64,000 bases of DNA, from assembly GCF_963678635.1 (NCBI RefSeq), contig NC_087063.1, positions 48,435,220 through 48,499,219 of the forward strand, in the 5' to 3' direction. Under the pieces are notes generated by a model. The model made no database searches. It saw only the letters and a list, made by a program, of their open reading frames with translations, and was not told the DNA's origin. Origin of the DNA: Symsagittifera roscoffensis (Eukaryota; Xenacoelomorpha; Acoela; Convolutidae). Positions 55,601 to 62,823 of the stretch are shown here, one piece after another; within the stretch, counting starts at the first letter, position 1; every line of letters begins with the position of its first letter. Both the position numbers and the translations under genes were made by a program.

Positions 55601-58432
55601 TTTCCCTACATAGATTTGTCCAATTAGGTCTTCGCCGCATGTTATCATCGTCTTGGTATAGATGTTGATTCCATCTATATTTAGCATCACCTCGTGTGGA
55701 CCATAAGCTTCAGTGTACCTATTATCAACACGTACCGACTTGCTGCCCCCTCTCGTGACTAGTGCTCTGAGCGCTCTAGAAGTCGTTTGTGGACTTATTC
55801 CACTCAAGTAGTCTGCATACACGTCAATGTGCATTATCGTCTGGTCGCTTGGCTCGCTCAAGTTTCTGGTTACTTCGTGGCCGCCCACTGTGATTATCGA
55901 CATTATTCTTGCTCCGATTTTCGATATTCCAAAAGGTTTACCTGTCACCATTTTCACGGTGTTACAATTCCCGTTCTTTGTTGAGCCCGTTCTAGCCTCT
56001 GGTACTGAGTTCGATCCGGTTAATGCTTCGTTAAAATTCTGTCTTTCGATCTCCAACTTTAGTCGTTGCTCTATTTCTTTCGCAGCCAGATCTTGTTTCA
56101 CTTTGGCAATTGCTTCCGTCGCCGCTTTCTCATAATTTATCTCTAGAGAGCTCCCGGCCGCGGACTCTAACGCACCGCTAACATGTGTTACAGCTTTCAC
56201 TGTCTTCGTCGGCAATTCGGTGTTTGGTGCTCCTAAGTTCCTAGATTCAAACTCGTTTTGCCTGTTCCGCTGATTCTCCACCGCCGCTAATGCCAACTTA
56301 TGTTTGGGGTGATTCTGGTCCTTGACCGCTTCCCAGAACAAGGGACAATCCATTCTGAAGTGCCCCTCCTGGTTACAGAAGAAGCATCTGGCGCCTATCT
56401 TGATGATTAAGCCATTATAGTACTCGTGTTCCTCCATCTGGCTCATATCATCTTCATCCGGTGCATAACCTAGGCTCTTCATGCCTTGTTTGTACGTTGT
56501 GCAGTCAGCCACATGATGATCCGCTGACCCGCAGTTCGCGCATGATCTGCGCTTGTCCATATCATCTCTAGGTTTGTACCATGATGACCTCTGGGGTTGG
56601 CTTCCCCCTTGCGTGTTCCTGTTTTCAGAATATGAGTACTTCTTAGGTTTCATCAGCATGTATTCTCTTGATTTCTGTCTCATTTCTTCTGGGGTGGGTG
56701 CGCTGTCCTTCGACAATGTGTAGTATGTTGCTAACATTGTCCTTAAGTCATCACTTTTCACCCCATCGATGAACTTCGAGGCAATGCTAAAGTTCTGTCT
56801 ATTTGTCGACTCCTCTGGGTCACTCCTCCTTCTCAAGCTCTCGAGGTCATCTAGGAACCGATCTATTGACTCGTCGTCCCTCTGCCTTCTCTTTTCAAAT
56901 CGCATCATCGCTTGGTGACCCTTCATGCCTGACCCGAATCGATTCAGCAATATCTCGAAGATCTTGTCCGCGGTGTCGCGTTCTTCCTCCTTCTTTGCGA
57001 CCACGCATTTTAATGCCGTTCCTTCCAAGTTGCTCAGTATGGCTGTACATGCTTGTCTTTCGTCACTCAAGTTATCTTGTTCTAGATGTAATCTCATCAC
57101 TTCCACCCAAGTGTCAATGCATCCATCGGAGTCGTCTTTGAATTCTTTTGGCTTCTTGAATGTCTTTCTTGTTTTTCCCTCTCTCCTGTCGCTCGAGTCA
57201 GTGTTCCTCGTGGCGAAGGCCTCTAGAGTCCTGTTCATCATCTCCCAAGTGCTGGCCCATGTCATAGCATCCGGTCCTGTGTTGCTGTTAGCTGTTGCAT
57301 CTCCCGGACCAGTCGTTGTATTCGACGTTCCATTCTTCATTATTGTTTTCGCAGCTGTTGGTGCTATGCTTATCGCATCCCTGGTTAAGGGCAACGGTGT
57401 CGATTGCCGTTTGTTCCTTTGTGGTTCTACAAAGTCAACTCTGGTGCCTTGCGTACGATCCGCTGCCGGTCTTTCTTGTGGAGTAGAACCTCTCAAGATT
57501 GCATCCAACTTCGCCTGTATTGCACACGAACTCTCGGCTTGACTCTTGCTCATTGTGTCTATTCTCCTTTCCAGGCTCCCTAATTGGCTGTTGACATCAT
57601 CATATCGGTTCTTCAACTGTTGCATGTCTGTTTTGATGTTCTTTTCTCGTTCTTCATTGGTGGCTTCTACCTTATCTGACATTTCCTTGAGTCTCTCCTC
57701 TGTTGCCTTAGCTAGGTTAAAATAACTGTCTAGATACTCGTGCTTGTTGTATCTTATCTCCTTTTTTATCACCTCTCTGTCTTCTTCACTGTTCTTAAGT
57801 CTTTTGTCGATTTGATTTAATTTCGCCAACAAGTCGCCCAGCTCAATGGTAGTCTCTTCATGGTCAGCCGTCGGTTTCTCTTCGGCCGTAGCCTCTGCTT
57901 TAGCTTGTTCCTCATTCTGGCCGGCTTCTGTCGCTTTCGTGCTCACTGTACCAAATGTTCGTGCTCTTTCTGTTTTTGGTTCTTCAGTCACGTTTTCTTT
58001 CGATTTGAGTCCGACCATCATTGCAAACTTGTCTGTGAAGGATGTCTTTTTCACTTGAGAGTCGTTTTTCACAGTCTCTCGGGTATTGCCTGTTGTGTCT
58101 TCCAATGCGTCTATTCGTGAAAACTCCACGGTTTTTGGACTTTGGTCTTCCACGTGGGGCATCGGTGTGGATTCCGTTGTCCTCTTCTCCACTTCATCTA
58201 CGCTCTGGTCTGGTGTCTCTAGGTCGATTTCGATTGTGGGCTCCACCTGTTTTTCCCCCACATCTTCTCGTGTCTTGCTCTCGGTGCCACTCCTCGTACT
58301 GACCATGTTAACTGAAAAGTTCTTCTTTGTTATCTTTGGGCCTGTTGATGTCGTTCCGCGCAGCGATGAATTATATTTCGTGTTTGATCCACTTGACCTT
58401 TTTTCGAGCACCGGTACCCTACTCCGCCTCAT
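49625..58432 (-). CDS. gag-pol: Gag-Pol polyprotein of copy C with C-terminal macro-like module (2,935 aa)
   Basis: One uninterrupted frame, no Gag/Pol frameshift. Gag: coiled coil (about 195-320), retrotransposon capsid-like region (about 420-570), two CCHC knuckles (about 627 CANCGSADHHVADC and 681 CFFCNQEGHFRMDC). Protease: LLDTGA (about 988), ILGRDF (about 1064). RT: about 1320-1560, with THDLGSAF (Asp about 1409) and YVDD (about 1474). RNase H: VLDTDAS about 1620, then RVDNRAL and HQNADSLS. An acidic linker of ~400 residues follows. Integrase: HHCC finger (about 2167-2200), Asp about 2229, Asp about 2288, Glu about 2323 (35 apart), GPF/Y block about 2465. Residues about 2790-2935 resemble a TARG1/Poa1-type macro domain. 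RT and integrase features place it in Ty3/gypsy (Metaviridae). The residue before the RT motif A Asp is His, not the Leu seen in B. Confidence 0.93.
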   Translation of the reverse strand: MRRSRVPVLEKRSSGSNTKYNSSLRGTTSTGPKITKKNFSVNMVSTRSGTESKTREDVGEKQVEPTIEIDLETPDQSVDEVEKRTTESTPMPHVEDQSPKTVEFSRIDALEDTTGNTRETVKNDSQVKKTSFTDKFAMMVGLKSKENVTEEPKTERARTFGTVSTKATEAGQNEEQAKAEATAEEKPTADHEETTIELGDLLAKLNQIDKRLKNSEEDREVIKKEIRYNKHEYLDSYFNLAKATEERLKEMSDKVEATNEEREKNIKTDMQQLKNRYDDVNSQLGSLERRIDTMSKSQAESSCAIQAKLDAILRGSTPQERPAADRTQGTRVDFVEPQRNKRQSTPLPLTRDAISIAPTAAKTIMKNGTSNTTTGPGDATANSNTGPDAMTWASTWEMMNRTLEAFATRNTDSSDRREGKTRKTFKKPKEFKDDSDGCIDTWVEVMRLHLEQDNLSDERQACTAILSNLEGTALKCVVAKKEEERDTADKIFEILLNRFGSGMKGHQAMMRFEKRRQRDDESIDRFLDDLESLRRRSDPEESTNRQNFSIASKFIDGVKSDDLRTMLATYYTLSKDSAPTPEEMRQKSREYMLMKPKKYSYSENRNTQGGSQPQRSSWYKPRDDMDKRRSCANCGSADHHVADCTTYKQGMKSLGYAPDEDDMSQMEEHEYYNGLIIKIGARCFFCNQEGHFRMDCPLFWEAVKDQNHPKHKLALAAVENQRNRQNEFESRNLGAPNTELPTKTVKAVTHVSGALESAAGSSLEINYEKAATEAIAKVKQDLAAKEIEQRLKLEIERQNFNEALTGSNSVPEARTGSTKNGNCNTVKMVTGKPFGISKIGARIMSIITVGGHEVTRNLSEPSDQTIMHIDVYADYLSGISPQTTSRALRALVTRGGSKSVRVDNRYTEAYGPHEVMLNIDGINIYTKTMITCGEDLIGQIYVGKEELKVRSIGHCAMLEEDAMHIGTEADVTGHVLDINGKKTQLRGLLDTGAVLSVIPIETWEKMGFDKGDLIDSRIRLSAANKGALRVLGRTPIIALNLGERNLWMSFIVVENLDESDQFILGRDFIRNFDVTIDLNNAMFRIRNPDRRYAIKPVNLIMANENKAPVFLSRRVRLKANEAAIVSLRMKNYNELSDNKQVCIVPNPNSQSAAVLGRSFSITKSGLCVSVLLNTLDIPITIQRGRKLGYALPVKTRYETIENSKQNEVVDCPNHRDKICILRRLQRIKDSSGLIKSLKSETDDGLSSCSNFPERPTPEEMQTDKPVLPEIEHLRGKLKDEQLEAIKDVLERNEEVFSRHKADIGCCNFVEHEIELEENAVPHREGARRMTPHKSDVCRKEIETLLEYDMIEPSKSPWACGVVMAKKKGDQLRFCCDFRYLNSVTVKDAYPIPRIDESLSKLGDAKFFTTHDLGSAFWQVPLRKQDRDKTGFACELGLFQWKRMPFGLCNATATFQRLMAHALIGVTKKYGNLVMCYVDDVVIATPTLEDHIERLDEVFACMKRSGLKCKPSKCEILKDSIKYLGRMVDKHGIRPDPDAVEAVLTWKSPKTEHQLMSFLGFANYYREFIKGYADKVYPMQQLMRHKGKKFTWNNAAEESFQRIKKELCDAPVLGMPTEKGMYVLDTDASVVAISGILHQEQEWNGKTVLRPIAYGSKVLSDTEMKYGAPKAEMFAVVTFVEKYRAYLGSEPFKLRVDNRALSWLKTYSMDQSYIGRWIVRLDGYNMIIEHRTRDKHQNADSLSKKTEFYERQEQREADRPEIKDGFSFMDKETYDSLPLTRWLDKSGKPIEDHPELPKEPLEKTILKKSGGIPIGIMLKSKIVRETLKAKGYDLIQVEEGTVRIDEDLMRLLEKLSDDKPVIQGKGQEAPELTILRREETVNNTDVSKGSITDSKEVVRSLVEKIPEKILEQTKVRDKKVTFREEVEHLGLDQESGEWSRFMEEDETGEGKLSGEREEWDEDSDESSEDQDSLCMILAEEKIRQHDRELQTDPSSGTYNLEIQEVRGGEELEKIAVSRKPLRELSCNSNVRTNLVPEDDMKIVKRMICVKLSDDIHNPGEMNGQIMALKEHVKARYRLSDLIRAQKNDKMTSNLSKWIHSEVKEKGELEEDSYKILSQFYKEKRDLLYHTAEGVVACKRRDEEKILHKHNLIILPQLYQTEVLFRSHDQMGHQGIDKVQQRILHRFDWPGMRKACERWVNACLACLQVKDPRKMKFPLKSVESSEFNEVVQIDHQKICMTESGYNQILVIIDHFTKLAEAVPCQTASAEEACDHLITHWISRYGCPMTFQSDNGKAFVGDLTKELMKRSHIAQAHSTTYHPQTNGLVERQNRTLVNMLRVYCSRYMTDWDKYLPQVVGAYNSTKHSTTGISPFMMLTGRERAMPITFFYPEYEGKRTSPQAYVKEAIKRQQELNELCRRNTAQAQMRQRKKYDEKILRAKPYEVGQYVWVFQNVIPPKGTKKLLKKWRGPFMITEVHQQGRFYRLSTGRAAHYENLKPHVPSPEDWCLPKDMEGLEYLVVEPACEVNEKGTREKNDGNENLSLDDNEKIEVESDAGSFVEEDWNDPEQNEVPKWMEPDQPTPPETRTGNRKRTGMRYNRYGDDFLIDKIQPDKLGDELLSAGELEAEEEWQVIDDGGHYPQDDYSTPELETDLEQSEIERRENTNLRILEWMRDVKDESREGQSIQQIDVSAANYMKTEDPLFGWTATDRPLDIPKDNSDPTTSTGTSINIFVRGVGVGLTHTENLMIKKLKEVRETSGLELEEEEPEPTIGRNFKTKFEIPNEYSENIMITDSDFILSNRTSAICITADMSFKSRLEADFKREYQNVEFLFRQRPGLGGMAALPPSVAQVPGKYLCFLVTRVNDRNTIDPEHVILALTRLRDFMIERGIVEVSMPVYDPNRGKLSSRELYAILHVVFAETEIMVHLHKKYYLSIA
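50221..50240 (-). promoter_or_regulatory. Polypurine-tract-like sequence inside pol (copy C)
   Basis: TGTCCGGGGAGTGGGGGTAG in element orientation, encoding part of FVRGVGVGL. It is the same in copy B (21957-21976). Two more motifs lie in the linker at 52571-52582 and about 52624-52635. Candidate internal plus-strand primers. Confidence 0.45.
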
Positions 58433-58739
58433 TATTCCTATTTACAACTGCTTTTATTTACAATTTTGTTATATACACGATTCTATTCTAAGAATAAAAA
58501 AAATAATAAAACAAAAAAAAAATTTTGAGGTAACAAATTTTGTACAACGTGTTAAAAACCTTGTTGTAGCTCTCTTTATAAAACCTTTGAAAAATTTCCC
58601 TTAATGTGGTCTCAACCGTACCTATTTCGATTTGTCTTATTTTGTCTTAAGACACACTTGCTGTAATTTTACTTCAATTTTTATACCGTCCCAAGACTAT
58701 TCGTCACTATCACAGTACTCTCCGCTAGTGTCCTAAGAC

Positions 58740-59471
58740 CCTTGTACCAAGACTACTGTCCCAAGACTAGTGTCCCAAGACTACTGTCCCAAGACTAGTG
58801 TCCCAAGACTACTGTCCCAAGACTAGTGTCCCAAGGCTAGTGTCCCAAGACTACTGTCCCAAGACTACTGTCCCAAGACTAGTGTCCCAAGGGTAGTGTC
58901 CCAAGACCAGTGTCCCAAGGCTAGTGTCCCAAGACTACTGTCCCAAGACTAGTGTCCCAAGGCTAGTGTCCCAAGACTACTGTCCCAAGACTAGTGTCCC
59001 AAGGGTAGTGTCCCAAGACCAGTGTCCCAAGGCTGGTGTCCCAAGACTACTGTCCCAAGGCTAGTGTCCCAAGACTACTGTCCCAAGACCAGTGTCCCAA
59101 GACCAGTGTCCCAAGGCTAGTGTCCCAAGACTAGTGTCCCAAGACCCTTGTCCCAAGACCACTGTCCCAAGACCACTGTCCCAAGACCCTGTCCCAAGAC
59201 CACTGTCCCAAGACCCTGTCCCAAGACCACTGTCCCAAGACCCCTGTCCCAAGACCCTGTCCCAAGACCACTGTCCCAAGACCCTGTCCCAAGACCCTGT
59301 CCCAAGACCCTGTCCCAAGACCACTGTCCCAAGACCACTGTCCCAAGACCCTGTCCCAAGACCACTGTCCCAAGACCCTGTCCCAAGACCACTGTCCCAA
59401 GACCCCTTCCCAAGACCACTGTCCCAAGACTGCTCTGTCCCAAGACTTCTTCGGTACTGTCCCAAGACTCG
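58740..59471 (-). repeat. TGTCCCAAGAC(TA/CC) minisatellite in copy C leader
   Basis: Dozens of 12-15-bp units, on the plus strand TGTCCCAAGACTAG/TAC/CC, with drift from ACTA-type to ACC-type units along the array. Similar single units begin at about 58688. Confidence 0.95.
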
Positions 59472-60270
59472 TCACGGAGTGTCTTCCTCGTTGTAGGGTC
59501 TTCTTGAATCACCGTACCTTGTACCACCACTCAAGCTCTAGTAAAATTTTCCCAAAAACCCTCTCTTAAAAGCCAAATGCTGACCCCCCTCTTCTTTTTG
59601 GTTGTTTCTATTTCAATGTAGGTGCGCAGGTATCTTGTGATCACCTGTTCGTATAAAACCAAACACAACAAAAATCTAAGTGAGAAAAATAATAAAAACA
59701 GAAAAATGAGCCCACCTGAAATTCAAAGGTGACCAATGTCTACCTTTCGTCTAAAAAAAATGTCTGGTACCTAATTGCCACGCGTTTTCCTCCCCCCACT
59801 AGTGATCTTATGGGGTATCACAAAAGCTGTCTATATCCGGTCCCCCCTACCAAACCAACCAGCGTACCAGTCTTAACTCGAGTTGAATTTTGGATATTCA
59901 CCTATTATCACCAACGCGTGTTATGGCTAATGTAACTAAGTCAACGATGTCGATTAATTAGTTACTCTAGTTTCTCCCCTTTTTACAATTTGCAACCGCT
60001 CATCTCTAGCCTAACCAGTCCCCCTTCTAACCTCCCCCCTTTCTAGCCCCCTTCTTAAGCCTAAAAATTACTTTAAGCGCCGGGTGCTAAACCTCTCAAG
60101 AGAAAACCGTAGACCTGTTTCCAGGCCTGCTCAAGTAAAAACGTTCCTCAAAACTGGGGAATTTCGCTTATCCAATTTTACACTTATCTCCTATAATGTA
60201 ATGTGGATTCTAACGATACCCGTTCTGCCCAACTTGAGAACTCGAGAACTGTCAAATCCTTCTTGGCTGC

Positions 60271-60466
60271 TTTCCCACTCGACTGGTCACCTGTTCCAGT
60301 CCAGTCTCCTATTGGTTCAGCTCAAGTGTTCCTGAACCAGTTTCCCACTCGGCCGGTCACCTCTTCCAGTCGAGTCTCCTATTGGTTCAGCTCAGGTACT
60401 CCTGAACAACCCTCCCACTCGGCTGGTCACCTCTTCCAGTCAAGTTTCCTTGTTGTCCAGCTAAGT
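60271..60466 (-). repeat. 70-bp tandem repeats (about 2.8 copies) in copy C leader
   Basis: Copies start at 60271, 60341 and 60411, each with CCCACTCG.C.GGTCACCT and, in the first two, CTCCTATTGGTTCAGCTCA. Confidence 0.85.
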
Positions 60467-60919
60467 TCCAAACTATCTGAAAACCCTTGACAACGCCCCA
60501 CACTCGGGCACTTTATTACGGTTACTGGGTTAAATTGCTAGGTTGATCGAAACGATCGAACTTATAAAACAGTATGGGTATACTATTTAATTAATATAAA
60601 GGTTTGATCCAACTGATCTGGTGTCAAAGTCACTGTCTTTTTTCGTTTTATGGTTTTTGTTCCTTTTTCTATTCTTTTTTGGTTTTTTTTTTGTTTTGCT
60701 TTTTGTCTTTTTGCTCGTGTTTTTGTCCCCCTATTTGCCCCCCTTTACTCGGTTCGGAGAGCGTACCAGGAAGTTTTCTTGAGTTTTCTTAAAAAGCTAT
60801 CACGGTACAACCGGAAGGTTTGCACGTTCCTGTCGAACCGTACCGCCGGTACTCTAGAATGGGCATTCAGCCCGAAGCTGTCTCAAGTGGGTTCGACTCC
60901 GTAGTCTTGATGTCGTAAA

Positions 60920-60934
60920 CACCCAGGAGCGCCA
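60920..60934 (-). promoter_or_regulatory. Primer-binding site, copy C
   Basis: TGGCGCTCCTGGGTG in element orientation, 11 nt after the 5' LTR. Identical to copy B and the mini-elements. Confidence 0.8.
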
Positions 60935-60945
60935 TAAAAACACTA

Positions 60946-61865
60946 TGTAACATTCGTCTACTGCAGTCACACATGAGGCTTAAGAAAAATAGGCCCTATA
61001 ACCACTGGCTCAAGGGTCAGGGACACTATCTCTTGTGTTTTTCTACCTCAAGAACGGTCGGAGCCAGTTCGGTTCGTTTGTGACATGAGACTACGACCCG
61101 TTACAGCTTAAAGGCTACTACTAAAATATCCCCCCACTCTAGAATTAGAAACGTCCCCATACTTAGGTCTCTAGATACCCAAAATACATGAACGCCGTTA
61201 AAAACCGGGTTGGAACAATCCGTTAAGTTGCTTTTTTATTAGACAGTGGAACTTTGATCCATTTCAGATGGATCAACCTAAAACTCGCCTTACCTCAACA
61301 TAACAATCATAAAACACACTCTAGGAATTTAAATTTGTACTCACATAGTAGCACGCTCAAGAAGTGGGAAATAATCCAGTCGGTAGTTAACTCAAGAATT
61401 AAATAACGTAACTAAATGAGTCTAATGTTTTATAGTTTTAACAATGAGAACGAGTTTATACTCTAGACAATAGTTTTCTTGTGAACCATTAGGACACTCA
61501 AGCTGTCCACCTTTCCACCGAAGGTTCACTCTAGTCCAGTTCCGAATAATACTCCAGTCGCTATAATCCAATTCGAGGGAATGCTCTCGTCTCTGTCACA
61601 GATGGGACAGCTCTACTCTCGATTATTATAGTGATGGAAATTGCGAATAGCAATTTCCTACTGCTTTTTCTTACAACTTTCCCGCGTGTGCGACTCAATT
61701 GTTCTGAAATTGTTCTCACTTCTTTTTCTGATTTTCAGTTCTCGCGAGAAAATCGTGCATGACAGGTTCCATTCGAAATTTTGAAAAATTAAATTTCACT
61801 CCAAAATCAAGTGTTTTTTTTTGCTCCTCTCAAGGTCAAACTTCCAAATATGACCGACTGGCACA
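60946..61865 (-). repeat. 5' LTR of copy C (920 bp)
   Basis: Pairs with 38873-39791. Element-orientation start TGTGCCAGTC at 61865, end TGTTACA at 60946. Palindrome at 61636-61658, hairpin at 61254-61276. Confidence 0.95.
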
Positions 61866-62351
61866 GAGTCAATAAAAGTTTCCGTCCCGAGACCCTTCCG
61901 GATTCTTGAATCCGCTGAATCAAGCTCCTTGTTCTCGATTTCTTGCTAATCCGGAAGGCTGGCTTCTTACCCTTCACCGTTGTTCGCAACGGCCTTGCAA
62001 CTATTGTAGCAGCACAATAGTTGCAACTCGGAACGTTCTCTGCTATTCTGTAGTTCGTTGTCGTTTTCCAATCTCGATTTTCGTACTGTTCGCAATCGCA
62101 GATAAAAGTTGTTCTGTTTTTCACTCGCTTTTTGTTAAAATGGCCGTTTCAGCATTTCTCAGAAATGTGACGTCATCATTCGAATTTTTGAAAATTTAAA
62201 ATACCAGAATATTCCAGCCCTCACCGTTTGGCTAAACGTTCCAAAAACACCCTTAATTCTTAAAAACCACCAATCCGGAAGGCTTGCTGCTAAAATTCCG
62301 AATTCTGCAGAGATTGCATTTTTCACATTCTGGTCGAATGTCACAGTTACA
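61866..62351 (-). repeat. LTR stub D, interrupted by copy C
   Basis: In minus orientation it starts TGTGACATTCGACC at 62346 and follows the B LTR from 33066 to about 33527, including the 12-bp palindrome (61995-62026). It breaks off at 61866, where the C LTR begins. Plus-strand GTTACA at 62346-62351 equals the last six bases of the B-type LTR, so D may have inserted at the very end of a B-type LTR. Confidence 0.75.
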
Positions 62352-62620
62352 GGCAAGGGAGATATTTTTGCAAGCTTCCAAAACTCCGGGAAAATACCTT
62401 GTTCCAAGCACAAGTTGAACATATGACAATAGATTTCGGCCAAATTGTGAGCATTGTCCTTAAAGATCCAATGAATTTTGGGGCTATATTTAGCCCTGTT
62501 CGGTTGACTGGTGTAGAAAATCAGATCTGGGATACGGTGACTCAGAAAAGATTCCATGTAAAGACTCTGACGGCATTGAGTTATTGGTGGGGGATAAGCT
62601 GGAAGTGATACATAAGTTTT
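62352..62620 (-). pseudogene. LINE-type RT fragment, upstream part of the interrupted copy
   Basis: Minus-strand residues include IFKDNAHNLAEIYCHMFN and GIFPEFWKLAKISPLP, the region just before the RT palm in CR1/Jockey-type elements. It stops in mid-motif at 62352 with GGC next to the LTR-derived sequence. The remaining RT (10567-11590) begins at the next expected residue, also next to GGC. The upstream limit near 62620 is approximate. Confidence 0.75.
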
Positions 62621-62805
62621 CAGAAGATGAGAACATTCGAGAATGTTGTTCTTCTTACTGCTTTCTTTTTGGTTATCCAGAGTTCAAATTTAATAATCAG
62701 ATTGTTACTTTATTTACAGTATTTGCCCTGGCAAAATTTGTTCAATTTTGGTAGAAGCAGCATGGGTATATCTTCAGACGTTTAGAAGTGTACCACATAC
62801 TGAGA
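62621..62805 (+). other. Upstream region of the CFAP97-like gene
   Basis: AT-rich, no ORF. It probably holds the promoter or a 5' intron/outron of the gene. I see no clear TATA box. Confidence 0.4.
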
Positions 62806-62816
62806 CAATATTTCAG
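62806..62816 (+). promoter_or_regulatory. Splice-acceptor-like site before the CFAP97-like gene
   Basis: CAATATTTCAG followed by GTCGAAAATG places an AG 7 nt before the ATG. It could accept a spliced leader or join an upstream non-coding exon. Confidence 0.45.
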
Positions 62817-62823
62817 GTCGAAA

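Larger units (their letters stand above)
58433..60919 (-). other. Untranslated leader of copy C
   Basis: About 2.5 kb between the primer-binding site and the Gag start. It contains the GTCTTGGGACA minisatellite and the 70-bp repeats listed next. Long both-strand ORFs across the minisatellite are repeat artefacts. Confidence 0.7.
38873..61865 (-). mobile_element. Copy C: intact giant Ty3/gypsy-like retrotransposon (~23 kb)
   Basis: Order on the minus strand: 5' LTR (61865-60946), primer-binding site (60934-60920), ~2.5-kb leader, Gag-Pol (58432-49625), spacer with a splice-acceptor-like site, ORF2 (49101-40222), 3' UTR, polypurine tract, 3' LTR (39791-38873). Both long ORFs are open throughout. 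The two LTRs differ by one T-run length change and one substitution (TTCTAATTTT versus TTCTGATTTT), pointing to recent insertion. The 5' side lies inside an older LTR (stub D). The 3' side abuts the gap, so no target-site duplication can be checked. Confidence 0.9.

Noticed and set aside
58740-59530. Long ORFs on both strands across the minisatellite
   Set aside because: They are Pro/Lys/Ser or Gly/Trp/Ser repeats produced by the 12-15-bp units and sit in an untranslated leader.
60870-60935. tRNA-like sequence (GGGTTCGACTCC) upstream of the copy C primer-binding site
   Set aside because: The supposed T-stem does not pair and no other tRNA arms fit; probably chance.
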